Of a DNA stretch of 13,831 nt, positions 1 through 7,209 are shown piece by piece. Origin of the DNA: Calditrichia bacterium (GTDB lineage Bacteria > Calditrichota > Calditrichia > RBG-13-44-9 > J042). How positions within the stretch are numbered: the stretch's first letter is position 1; each line of letters begins with the position of its first letter. A program made the translations under genes and the position numbers. The stretch is from contig JAUIFT010000018.1 in NCBI GenBank assembly GCA_030430345.1, forward strand, positions 1 through 13,831. Reading direction: 5' to 3'. The notes below the pieces were generated by a model that ran no database searches, was not told the DNA's origin, and was given only the letters and a program-made list of their open reading frames with translations.

Positions 1-380
1 CCAAACAGGTATTGATGCAATCCTTCCGAAAGCATCACCATTGTTAACACGCCTCCCACCAGAATTGCCGGCAGCGCATCCAGTGTCGGCTTCAGACGTC
101 GGATATCCCGTTGTACGCCGGGATCAAAGAGAAACCAGTGGATCAATGCGCCGAAGTTTAGTAATACACCAAAAAGGGCAACAGTGCCCCATCCGAGGGC
201 GTGTGCTGGTGTGGTTTGGGGGTAATACGCAGAGCTCATCACGAATGCAGAAACCAATGCAAGGGTGCCGCCGATAGCACGGGCCCTTCCGGAGTATCCC
301 TTAAAACGCTGGCTATCGAGGATTTTTTGCTGTAAATCGCGCACTTGCGCCAGGGCGTGATGAATGTGATTGGCAATCAT
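1..380 (-). CDS. Multi-pass membrane protein of unknown function, N-terminal part
   Basis: This is the first 126 codons of a gene that continues past the left edge. It starts at the ATG at 380-378, preceded by an AAGGAG site (386-391 on the complement) with 5-nt spacing. The protein opens with a short amphipathic, His-rich helix (MIANHIHHALAQV), then a basic stretch (residues about 20-33, ending RFKGYSGRAR), followed by hydrophobic segments at about residues 34-52, 62-82 and 102-118. The second and third are separated by a charged loop (FDPGVQRDIRRLKPTLD). That layout indicates an integral inner-membrane protein with a cytoplasmic N-terminus. It resembles conserved hypothetical membrane proteins I have seen in large environmental genomes, but I cannot name a family or function. 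It is divergent from the methyltransferase and has its own promoter. Confidence 0.8.
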   Translation of the reverse strand, partial: MIANHIHHALAQVRDLQQKILDSQRFKGYSGRARAIGGTLALVSAFVMSSAYYPQTTPAHALGWGTVALFGVLLNFGALIHWFLFDPGVQRDIRRLKPTLDALPAILVGGVLTMVMLSEGLHQYLF

Positions 381-403
381 TAAGGCTCCTTGGATAATGA
401 GTC

Positions 404-432
404 AATATAGCTACACACAAACTACTTTGCAA
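404..432 (-). promoter_or_regulatory. Sigma70-like promoter for the left-edge membrane protein
   Basis: On the minus strand, TTGCAA (427-432) and TATATT (404-409) are separated by exactly 17 nt, giving 4/6 and 5/6 matches to the consensus -35 and -10. The predicted transcription start near 397 leaves a short leader carrying the AAGGAG ribosome site before the ATG at 380. This is pattern matching only. Confidence 0.45.
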
Positions 433-667
433 GACAAAGCTCGGTTTTTCTTAAGAGCTGTTTCAAAAACCGAAGAGAAAATATCATTCCATCCTTCAAT
501 AAGCAAATGCTTTATCATCATAAAAATAGCCTTTTCCGCGATAGAAAAAATTGTTCTTCGTCGCTTTTGCAAACGAGTTCACCCTCTTTTTGATATAACA
601 CTACAATAGAGTCTTATTTCATAAAACTTGCTCAAATCAACGAATCGCTGCCAAACATGGAAAACCC

Positions 668-696
668 TTACAAATTCGCATATTTTCACTTATTAT
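668..696 (+). promoter_or_regulatory. Candidate promoter for the methyltransferase-phosphatase pair
   Basis: TATTAT (691-696, 5/6 match to a -10) lies 17 nt downstream of TTACAA (668-673, only 3/6 match to a -35). The implied start near 703 gives a leader of about 34 nt before the ATG at 737. The weak -35 makes this tentative. Confidence 0.3.
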
Positions 697-723
697 TGGT
701 ATCACTATCGATGACTATATGAA

Positions 724-728
724 AGGAG
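724..728 (+). promoter_or_regulatory. Ribosome binding site that fixes the methyltransferase start
   Basis: AGGAG sits 8 nt before the ATG at 737. A further in-frame ATG at 719 would place this site inside the coding region and has no site of its own, so 737 is preferred. Confidence 0.7.
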
Positions 729-736
729 CAAGCGAC

Positions 737-1573
737 ATGGCAAAGAATGATAAAAAGGAGTTCATCGATCCATTTGCGGATTTTGCGGAAATATATGAAT
801 TAACCCACAGCGGTAAGGGCGATGATCTTTCCCTTTATCTTGAATATGCAAAAAAAACCGGACCACCAGTGTTGGACATCGGCTCCGGCACCGGCCGTGT
901 AGCCATTTTTCTGGCGGAAAAAGGCTACCGGGTATTTGGCATTGATGTTTCGGAAAACATGCTGAAGATCGCCCGCAAAAAAATCAAAACGCTGCCGAAA
1001 GCCGTCCGGGAGCGCATCCGCATGAAAAAACAGGATATGAGTGATCTTGATGTTCCCGGTAAATATGCGCTTGCCCTGATGCCCTACGGCGAGTTTGCCC
1101 ACGTGTTCGAACCAAAGCGTCAATTGCAGGCGTTAAGTGCAATTCGTAAACATCTTAAAAAAAATGGATTACTAATTATTGGCATGAGTAACTGGGACCC
1201 CCGGGAGGAGCGTGTATCTTTGGAAGGTAATGAGATTACCCGCTGGGGCCATTCCATGCCTCTGAAGTACGAAGGGATATTTGAGGACAAGAAAAAAGAT
1301 CGGATTATTACCCGCTACATTGCCCGGGGATACGATCCATCCGTACAAACCGGTTTACATGTTTACGTCCATGAAATTACTGACCGGGATGGCATTCTCA
1401 TTGCACGAAAGACAAATGTATTGCCAATTCGTTATGTTTTTCGTTATGAGATGGAGCTCCTGCTGGAAAAGGCAGGATTTATTGTCGAAAACATCTACGG
1501 TCATTACGATAAGAGTGAATTTGCATATAATAGCCGCCGGATGATTTTTGTCGCCCGTAAGAGAGAAACTTGA
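737..1573 (+). CDS. Class I SAM-dependent methyltransferase
   Basis: A 278-residue soluble protein with a Rossmann-type methyltransferase fold. Motif I, LDIGSGTGR (residues 46-54), forms the SAM-binding glycine loop. The acidic residue at the end of beta-2 is D70 in FGIDVSENML, and the segment MKKQDMSDLDV (about 96-106) is the motif II/III region where an acidic residue contacts adenine. It belongs to the broad methyltransferase type 11/25 group, whose substrates cannot be read from the fold, so the methyl acceptor is unknown. There is no signal peptide or membrane segment, so it is cytoplasmic. Its last 26 bp overlap the longest reading frame of the following phosphatase, which suggests co-transcription and possibly translational coupling. 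The start is set by AGGAG 8 nt upstream. Confidence is high for the fold and low for any specific role. Confidence 0.88.
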   Translation: MAKNDKKEFIDPFADFAEIYELTHSGKGDDLSLYLEYAKKTGPPVLDIGSGTGRVAIFLAEKGYRVFGIDVSENMLKIARKKIKTLPKAVRERIRMKKQDMSDLDVPGKYALALMPYGEFAHVFEPKRQLQALSAIRKHLKKNGLLIIGMSNWDPREERVSLEGNEITRWGHSMPLKYEGIFEDKKKDRIITRYIARGYDPSVQTGLHVYVHEITDRDGILIARKTNVLPIRYVFRYEMELLLEKAGFIVENIYGHYDKSEFAYNSRRMIFVARKRET

Positions 1574-2855
1574 AATTGAAGAACAGGAAATAACAGCTTT
1601 GCAGGAATCAGAAAAAAAATCGCTTTTTAGAATTTTAGTTTTTGTTGCACTGAGTATCGTGAGCGGTACGATCGTTGTTTTGGGCACCCTATATTTCTTA
1701 AACTTCGGCATCGTTCACCGCGGTGCCCGCTTCCCTATTAAAGCCAGTGAAACAACGATTATCAGCGGCGAGAAGTATCCTTTTCTCCCGGATACAACAG
1801 TCAAGAACGTTATTTTGTTTATCGGTGATGGCATCGGATTAAGCCAGATCACCCTGACGAGAATCCGTCATTTCGGTGCAAATGGACGCATGCACATGGA
1901 ACGGATGCCGGTCACCGGCCTGGTCAGTACTCATGCCGCCAACAATTTGATTACCGATTCCGCCGCCGGTGCCACCGCCATGGCGATTGCCAAAAAAACC
2001 AATAACAAAATGCTCGGTGTAACCCCGGATGGCAAAGCCCACCCGGGCATCCTGCAAATCCTGCAGCAACGTGGCCTGAGTTCTGGTATTATAACAACCG
2101 ATGATATCGGTGATGCCACCACTGCCGCCTTTGCGGTAAATGTAAAGCATCGTGATTTAAAGGAAGAAATTTCCCGCCAAATGTTGTTGTCAAAGGTTAA
2201 TTTTCTTGCCGGGGATGCCAGTGAGATGTTCTTATTTGATGGCAAAACCGACCGGGATGCCGGCATTCAGCGGATTCGCGATCATGGCTATCATTTTCTG
2301 GAAAGTGCGCCGGCAGCAACAGACAGCGCCTATCCTTATATTCTTGCCCACCTTCCCCGCATGGCTGCCGATGCCGACGCAGACGGCGTAACCTTTGATC
2401 CGCAGAGCCCTACACTGGCAGAGATGACCACTATCGCCATCGAGCGCCTCTCCAAGGATCCGGACGGTTTTTTCCTGCTCGTTGAAGAAGAAGCCACCGA
2501 TACCGGCGGGCATGTGAATCGCCAGCGGTATGTCACCGATCATCTCCGGCGCCTGGATGATGCGATACATCATGCCCTGGAATTTGCCTTAAAATCCGAA
2601 AACACCCTGGTACTGGTTACATCCGACCATGAAACCGGCGGGATGACCTTTTTCGAAACCCTTGGCGCGCCTCCCGATGAAGTTGCCGTAAATTGGTCCA
2701 ATAATCGCCATACCGGACAGATGGTCCCGATCTATGCCTTTGGTCCCGGCGCAATAGAATTTACCGGGGTAATGGATAATGCCGATATTCCGAAGAAAAT
2801 TGCGAGATTAATGAGGATTGAGGATTCTTGGGAAAGTGATTCGCAGAGTGAGTGA
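1548..2855 (+). CDS. Membrane-anchored alkaline phosphatase (PhoA family)
   Basis: A 435-residue metal-dependent phosphomonoesterase of the alkaline phosphatase superfamily. A hydrophilic N-terminus of about 25 residues is followed by one hydrophobic helix (about 28-54), so the catalytic domain is probably extracytoplasmic but tethered. Comparison with E. coli PhoA from memory gives: metal ligand D94 in FIGDGIG; nucleophile S138 in TDSAAGATA; E313, D318 and H322 with the same spacing as E322/D327/H331; D360-H361 in TSDHETGG; H388 in NRHTGQ; and R202 as the possible phosphate-binding Arg. All core catalytic and zinc/magnesium ligands therefore appear present. The longest frame starts at a TTG (1548) with no clear ribosome site. 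A second in-frame TTG at 1599 has AGGA (1585-1588) about 10 nt upstream and would remove 17 residues without affecting the anchor, so the start is uncertain. It overlaps the methyltransferase end. I see no Pho box. Confidence 0.9.
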   Translation: MSPVREKLEIEEQEITALQESEKKSLFRILVFVALSIVSGTIVVLGTLYFLNFGIVHRGARFPIKASETTIISGEKYPFLPDTTVKNVILFIGDGIGLSQITLTRIRHFGANGRMHMERMPVTGLVSTHAANNLITDSAAGATAMAIAKKTNNKMLGVTPDGKAHPGILQILQQRGLSSGIITTDDIGDATTAAFAVNVKHRDLKEEISRQMLLSKVNFLAGDASEMFLFDGKTDRDAGIQRIRDHGYHFLESAPAATDSAYPYILAHLPRMAADADADGVTFDPQSPTLAEMTTIAIERLSKDPDGFFLLVEEEATDTGGHVNRQRYVTDHLRRLDDAIHHALEFALKSENTLVLVTSDHETGGMTFFETLGAPPDEVAVNWSNNRHTGQMVPIYAFGPGAIEFTGVMDNADIPKKIARLMRIEDSWESDSQSE

Positions 2856-2865
2856 GCTAACATAA

Positions 2866-2881
2866 AAATGGGCAAATGGGC
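2866..2881. repeat. Two-copy tandem repeat between convergent genes
   Basis: AAATGGGC is repeated twice head to tail in the 49-bp gap between the phosphatase and peptidase stop codons. The second copy contributes CAAAT (2873-2877), which can pair with ATTTG (2884-2888), a weak 5-bp AT-rich stem. It is too weak to call a terminator. Confidence 0.5.
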
Positions 2882-2904
2882 AGATTTGTTTCCGTTTTAA
2901 TATG

Positions 2905-4716
2905 TCAAGGACGAATGTTCAACCATTCCATCCGGACTTTTTGCTGCTGCGGCGTAAGCATTCTTGGCAGGGAGAAGGCATGACGGATGCGGTTTTCGAT
3001 GGTTTCCCCAGCGATTTTCATGGGACGGCCATCCCGGAGAATCTCCATTTCGTAGACTTCCCCGATATCCATCCGAAAAACATCGCGATAGAGCAGATTG
3101 GAATAATTCCGATGGTGCACGGCATGGCCGTTAAAGCGCTGGACGATATCCCCTTTTTTAATCCCCATTTCGGCAACACGCTCGTTTACCCATAACACTT
3201 CCACCGGGCCGGGATTATTTGAAAATAACATCCCAAGATCGCTGCGGCGCTCCTTCGCCGGAATTTCCTCATCATAAATAATCCCAATCGTTTCCAGCAC
3301 ATCTTTAGTCGGTAAGGGGGCATTGCCGATGATGTATTTGCGAATAAAATCTTCTACTTCCGGTCCGGAGTAGTCGATGAGAATTTCGAAAAACTTCTCC
3401 TCCGGCAGCGGCCGTTTTTTTCCATAATCCTTGCTGAGATCAACAATCACATCCCGTAAACCACGGCGGCCGTGGGTAAGGTCGAGCAGATGAATATCGA
3501 GCAGGGCGGCAACCAGCGCGCCACGACTGTAGACATTGAGATATTCTTCCTGATTTTGATGAGAGGTAAGGCTAATGTCCCTTAGACTGATATCCGCACC
3601 GTAAACATCTTCCTGAAACAGTTTCTGACGAAAGTCCTGCAACACATAATCATCCATGGACTTTAAACCGCCACGCAGTTGGATAATATCGGAGGCCCAT
3701 TCGGTGACGCCCTCGAAAAACCAGAGGTGCTGAGTGGGCGTTGGCTTAAAAAAGTTGAATTTGTCGAGAATATCGCTGCGGATCGAGAAGGGGATGATCA
3801 AGTGAAAATACTCGTGCGCAATGACATCCTGCACTCGCCGGCGCACTTTCGAGAAATCATCTTCGCGGAAAACAAAGGCGGAACTGTTATGATATTCCAC
3901 CCCACCAGCATCGGTATCTTCGAAGATAAAAAGCATGGTATAATCATCGATCGGTAAATCGCCGAGGAAATCATAGGTGGCGTTAAGAACGTCCTGCACC
4001 ATTGGCATTACATCATCGGTGCTGATGCGATCGCTCTTCGAATAGCAATAAACATATACATCACTGCCGATAATTCGCTCCGCCTGATGGGTGAGGTAAC
4101 CGAGCAAAATTGGCGCGCTGGAAAGGGCACCGAAATTCGGGCAGAGAATGCTGCCGTCGGTGTCGAGCAAATGGGATGTGCCGATGGTCCACTCGGCGGG
4201 ATAATCGAGAGTCACTTTCAAGGGCGCGCCTTCCAATCCGGAAACGAAGCCAAAAACGCCCTGCCCGCTGATGAAGGCGAAATCCTGCTCCAACGTGGTG
4301 CCGAGCATTTCCATAATATTGCCGCCATTAGCCGGTGTATCCCAGGTTTCCGCGATTTCGTAGTAGATTCTGCTTACCCGCGTTGGCTGCGATAGCTGCC
4401 ATTGATTAGTAGATATCTGGCGGGTCGGCACTTCGGCGCCATTGCTGTCAAACGCCTTAAAAGCGCGCACATAACGCCCAAAATCCATCCGGGCAAAAGA
4501 GCCTACCGCGGCAAAATTGAAACGATTGTTTACCGGCCCAAGCCGTGGCAATTCCAGGGTTACTTTGAAGAGATCATCAGCCCGATCGTTCAGGTCGACA
4601 TAATATTTGCAGGCAAAGCGATAGGGCTCGCTGTTCACTACCGGTCGGGTGGCCGGTTGCGCACAGGATAGAATGAGGAGAAACAAGGCGAGAATCGTAA
4701 TATAAAGTATTTTCAT
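2905..4716 (-). CDS. M61-type metallopeptidase lipoprotein with PDZ domain (copy 1)
   Basis: A 603-residue predicted lipoprotein. A hydrophobic signal (residues 3-17) ends at ILSC with the lipidated Cys at 18. The N-terminal half (about 35-240) is the beta-rich M61 N-domain. The thermolysin-like catalytic domain carries HEYFH (301-305; H301 and H305 zinc ligands, E302 catalytic base), and FFEGVTEW (333-340) probably supplies the third ligand, E335. A PDZ-like domain occupies about 500-572 (VLWVNERVAEMGIKKGDIVQRFNG region), as in glycyl-aminopeptidase/M61 proteins. The usual GGLEH-type motif ahead of the HExxH reads GGVEY here (271-275). I chose the ATG at 4716 because it directly begins the lipoprotein signal. 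An upstream in-frame ATG at 4773 would add 19 hydrophilic residues encoded by an intergenic repeat and spoil the signal peptide. No strong ribosome site is visible. It is the downstream member of a tandem pair; substrate unknown. Confidence 0.87.
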   Translation of the reverse strand: MKILYITILALFLLILSCAQPATRPVVNSEPYRFACKYYVDLNDRADDLFKVTLELPRLGPVNNRFNFAAVGSFARMDFGRYVRAFKAFDSNGAEVPTRQISTNQWQLSQPTRVSRIYYEIAETWDTPANGGNIMEMLGTTLEQDFAFISGQGVFGFVSGLEGAPLKVTLDYPAEWTIGTSHLLDTDGSILCPNFGALSSAPILLGYLTHQAERIIGSDVYVYCYSKSDRISTDDVMPMVQDVLNATYDFLGDLPIDDYTMLFIFEDTDAGGVEYHNSSAFVFREDDFSKVRRRVQDVIAHEYFHLIIPFSIRSDILDKFNFFKPTPTQHLWFFEGVTEWASDIIQLRGGLKSMDDYVLQDFRQKLFQEDVYGADISLRDISLTSHQNQEEYLNVYSRGALVAALLDIHLLDLTHGRRGLRDVIVDLSKDYGKKRPLPEEKFFEILIDYSGPEVEDFIRKYIIGNAPLPTKDVLETIGIIYDEEIPAKERRSDLGMLFSNNPGPVEVLWVNERVAEMGIKKGDIVQRFNGHAVHHRNYSNLLYRDVFRMDIGEVYEMEILRDGRPMKIAGETIENRIRHAFSLPRMLTPQQQKVRMEWLNIRP

Positions 4717-4755
4717 ATTCAAAGCAGCGTTGGTCCAATTTGGGGGTATTCTATT

Positions 4756-4993
4756 TTTGCCACTGATCATCACTGATTTACACTGATAAAACTCTCCAAA
4801 AGATCTTAGTACACGACAATTTTTTAAAATTAAGGTCTAAGTCTATAAAAAGCAGGAAACTAACAAGCAATTCTTTATGTTCAATATTTTCAGCTACTTA
4901 ATGGATTAAAAGCAATTTTTGTCGTGTACTAAGCCAAAAGATACAAAAATTTTTTATTTAAAAAACAATGAGAATCCGTTTCATCCGTGGCAA
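4756..4993. repeat. Imperfect palindromic intergenic repeat, split by a MITE
   Basis: The left arm (4756-4778, containing TTGCCACTGAT) pairs imperfectly, with one indel, with the right arm (4972-4993, containing ATCCGTGGCAA). The left arm continues into three 10-bp units, each starting CACTGAT (4761-4790). Removing the inserted element and one 9-bp duplication leaves a repeat of about 100 bp. Similar cactgat/atccgtg phrases occur between genes of many environmental bacteria as I recall; not verified here. Confidence 0.6.
4796..4942. mobile_element. MITE-like element with 9-bp target site duplication
   Basis: The element spans 4805-4933 (129 bp). Its ends are perfect 15-bp inverted repeats: CTTAGTACACGACAA at 4805-4819 and its complement at 4919-4933. 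Immediately outside both ends is the same 9-bp direct repeat, CCAAAAGAT, at 4796-4804 and 4934-4942. Exact terminal inverted repeats abutted by an exact duplication are the signature of transposition. The AT-rich interior has no coding capacity, so it must have been moved in trans by a transposase encoded elsewhere. A 9-bp duplication is known for several IS families (IS10/IS50 of the IS4 superfamily, IS1, IS903-type IS5); I cannot assign the ends to one. It inserted into the palindromic repeat between the two peptidase genes. Confidence 0.85.
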
Positions 4994-5094
4994 GACACCT
5001 TTTTGACTGAACAATTTATAAACAAAAAAGCGAATGCATTTAATAGCATCAAAAATCAATAACTGACGCTGAAAAAAACCGAGGTATTTCTCTA

Positions 5095-6912
5095 CTACGG
5101 CAAATTGCGCAACCAGGCCGCTTTCAACGCCTGCGCTGCTTTGCTGGCATTTTCCATTGGTTGAAAGGCGTGGCGCACCCGAGAAGGGATGGTTTTGCAA
5201 TTAAGCTGCACCCCTTCGCCCGCCCGTTCAACGAGCAGGGTATAGCTTTCTCCGACCTTCATGTCACTAACTAGTTGATAAAAATCCTGGAAATTTGCCA
5301 GGGTTATTTCGAGATCATTAAACCGCTTTAGCATATCACCACGCTGGAGGCCGCTGGAGGCCATATCCGCATCCAGCCAAAGGATTTTCACCGAATTCTC
5401 GCGGATACCGAGATAAAGCCCTGCTTCGCTGCGCGCTTCCTCAGTTTCGTAAACCGGCAGATATTCCGTAGCAATTTTCGCCAGGTATTCTTTTAATGGC
5501 AACGGTTTATTGTCAATAATAAAATCGTCAATAAATGTTTGCACTTCCGGAAAACTGAGCTCGACGATGCGCTGAAAAAAGGCATCCTCGGCAAACGGGC
5601 GCTCCCGATCATATTCCTGCCGGAGTTGCTCAATCACTTCCCGAAGTCCTTTTTTTCCTCCACTGAGTTCAAGCATACGAATATCGAGCAAAAAAGCAGT
5701 GAGCGCGCCCTGGGTATAGATATGCCGGAAGTTTTCCGGTGCTTTATAGGAATTCAGACTAATGTCCTGCAAACTTTTCGGTGCGGGACGAATCATTTCC
5801 TGCAAGATCATCTGGCGGATTGAACGGGTAAAAAATTCTGTTTGACTTTTCAAACCGCTGCGCAATTGCATGATATGTGAGGCCCACTCGGTGACGCCCT
5901 CAAAAAACCAGAGATGCTGCGTCGGCTGCGCCCGCTGAAAGTCGAAATCATTGATTGGGGTACTGCGCACACTCAATGGCGTAATAACATGGAAATATTC
6001 GTGCGCCATCACATCGCGGAGATACATCTCCAGCCGCTCCAAAGACATTTCCCGAATCACATAAGCGGAACTGCCGGGATGCTCCAGCGCGCCGGCGGAT
6101 TTTTGCCCGAACATAAAAAGAAAGCTGTATGCCGGCGCGGGCAGGCCGTTCATGAACTCAGCGGCAGAGAGCAGCACTTTTTTAGCAATCTCAAACACCG
6201 GGCGGGCAGCAATTTGCCCGGTGCGGGAATAGAGATACAGATAGACGTTGGTGCCGAGAATCTCTTCGGCGTGATAATCCAATTCCCCGAGCAGCAAGGG
6301 GGCATCACTTAAATCATCGAAACTTTCCGCGATAAAATCCGATCGGTCTTCTTCCGCCAGCACAAGATCAAGGTCACTCCCCCGCCGCCAGTCGGACGGG
6401 TGGCGGAGATGAATCCGCAGCGAAGCATCCCGTAATCCGCGAATATACCCAAAAACGCTTGGGCCATTGATGAAAGTAACATCCGGCTCAATTGCACTCC
6501 CGCCCATCTCGGCAATCCGCTGCACCGTCTTCGGATGATCCCAGGTTTCCAGAATGGTATATTCGATGCGCTCAATCCGCCACGGCTCACTCAGCCACCA
6601 TTGATTGACATTTACTTTCTCCGTGGTCACTTCCCCGCCGGTGGCATCGAAGGCGGCAAATTTTTGTACAAAACGGCCAAAATTCTTCAGACTGTAAGAT
6701 CCGGGATAAACCGCGGCAAAATTGAAGGTGTCATTTTCAGCGGTCAGATTGCTGACGGACATCACCACTTCAAACTGATCGCGCACCGGCCCGCTGAGAT
6801 CGATATAATAGTTACTGCGAAATGTCCGCTCTCCGGCATCAGCCACCGGCTTTACCAACGGTTTGCTGCAGGCGCTCAGTAAGAGAAGGAGGCAGAGGAA
6901 GTACTTGTTCAT
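5095..6912 (-). CDS. M61-type metallopeptidase lipoprotein with PDZ domain (copy 2)
   Basis: A 605-residue paralogue of the next gene downstream, alignable along its whole length. The signal peptide ends in a canonical lipobox LSAC with the lipidated Cys at 15. The N-terminal M61 beta domain covers about 30-235. The catalytic domain has GALEH (274-278), the expected M61 pre-site motif, then HEYFH (304-308) and FFEGVTEW (336-343), in which E338 is the likely third zinc ligand. A PDZ-like domain lies at about 505-575 (ILWLDADMASSGLQRGDMLKR region). Known M61 enzymes are zinc aminopeptidases favouring Gly/Ala N-termini, so a role in extracytoplasmic peptide trimming is a reasonable inference, not shown. 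The ATG at 6912 directly starts the signal peptide. It is the first gene of the tandem minus-strand pair and is divergent from metG. No strong ribosome site is visible. Confidence 0.9.
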   Translation of the reverse strand: MNKYFLCLLLLLSACSKPLVKPVADAGERTFRSNYYIDLSGPVRDQFEVVMSVSNLTAENDTFNFAAVYPGSYSLKNFGRFVQKFAAFDATGGEVTTEKVNVNQWWLSEPWRIERIEYTILETWDHPKTVQRIAEMGGSAIEPDVTFINGPSVFGYIRGLRDASLRIHLRHPSDWRRGSDLDLVLAEEDRSDFIAESFDDLSDAPLLLGELDYHAEEILGTNVYLYLYSRTGQIAARPVFEIAKKVLLSAAEFMNGLPAPAYSFLFMFGQKSAGALEHPGSSAYVIREMSLERLEMYLRDVMAHEYFHVITPLSVRSTPINDFDFQRAQPTQHLWFFEGVTEWASHIMQLRSGLKSQTEFFTRSIRQMILQEMIRPAPKSLQDISLNSYKAPENFRHIYTQGALTAFLLDIRMLELSGGKKGLREVIEQLRQEYDRERPFAEDAFFQRIVELSFPEVQTFIDDFIIDNKPLPLKEYLAKIATEYLPVYETEEARSEAGLYLGIRENSVKILWLDADMASSGLQRGDMLKRFNDLEITLANFQDFYQLVSDMKVGESYTLLVERAGEGVQLNCKTIPSRVRHAFQPMENASKAAQALKAAWLRNLP

Positions 6913-6979
6913 CGATTATCCAGCGGTTTCAATTTGACGATCATTCATATTATCGACAAAAAATGCTTACAACAAGCGT

Positions 6980-7071
6980 AATGTCGAATGTCCAATAATT
7001 AATACCGAATTTCCAAGTAAGGTAGATGATCCACTTTTACATTGGAAATTTAATATTGGACATTCGACATT
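6980..7071. repeat. 92-bp palindromic repeat upstream of metG
   Basis: Perfect 18-bp outer arms (AATGTCGAATGTCCAATA at 6980-6997, complement at 7054-7071) enclose perfect 9-bp inner arms (AATTTCCAA at 7008-7016, complement at 7042-7050), with a loop of about 25 nt. As RNA or cruciform it would fold into a long two-part stem. It lies between the divergent peptidase and metG genes, apparently outside both leaders. It has no coding potential and no flanking target duplication that I can see. Confidence 0.85.
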
Positions 7072-7085
7072 TCTTTCTAAAGTTT

Positions 7086-7115
7086 TTGGCAAAAAAGGGA
7101 TTCTTCCCGAATAAT
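7086..7115 (+). promoter_or_regulatory. Candidate metG promoter
   Basis: TTGGCA (7086-7091) and AATAAT (7110-7115) are separated by 18 nt, resembling sigma70 -35 and -10 boxes. The implied start near 7122 lies downstream of the palindromic repeat and leaves a leader of about 90 nt. I found no T-box or SAM-riboswitch-like structure in that leader. Confidence 0.3.
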
Positions 7116-7197
7116 ATTCCCATTTGGCTTTCTGTGATAATTTTGTAAATTGGCCTTCCTGTTTTTGATACATCTATACCTGACTACTGAAAGAAAT

Positions 7198-7203
7198 GAG
7201 GAA
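7198..7203 (+). promoter_or_regulatory. Ribosome binding site that fixes the metG start
   Basis: GAGGAA lies 6 nt before the TTG at 7210. The longer open frame from the TTG at 7150 has no such site, and its extra 20 residues do not belong to the MetRS fold. Confidence 0.75.
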
Positions 7204-7209
7204 ACTATT

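Larger units (their letters stand above)
381..736. other. Divergent AT-rich spacer with no gene
   Basis: This spacer separates the minus-strand membrane protein from the plus-strand methyltransferase. It carries a candidate promoter near each end (404-432 minus, 668-696 plus). A stop-free stretch (370-609 plus) overlaps the start of the opposite gene, has no ribosome site and has an unremarkable Ile/Phe/Lys-rich composition, so I do not call it a gene. I see no terminator, no long palindrome and no repeat of the families found in the other spacers. Confidence 0.6.

Noticed and set aside
370..609. 79-codon open frame on the plus strand in the divergent spacer
   Set aside because: It begins inside the opposite gene, has a TTG start and no ribosome site, and neither of its possible starts yields a recognisable protein. 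AT-rich DNA gives such frames by chance.
2866..2898. Possible bidirectional terminator between the phosphatase and peptidase stops
   Set aside because: The only stem is 5 bp of mostly A-T pairs with wobble extensions. It is too weak to call.
6913..6975. Promoter for peptidase copy 2 on the minus strand
   Set aside because: TAATAT with a TTGTTG 17 nt upstream can be found, but the matches are only 4/6 and 3/6 in AT-rich DNA, so I do not list it.
6980..7071. CRISPR-like array or several direct repeats
   Set aside because: The similarity is inverted, not direct, with only one pair of arms and no regular spacers. No CRISPR array is present in the window.
7116..7209. T-box or SAM-type leader on metG
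   Set aside because: The leader is short, lacks a T-box-like TGGN motif with stem and has no terminator hairpin.
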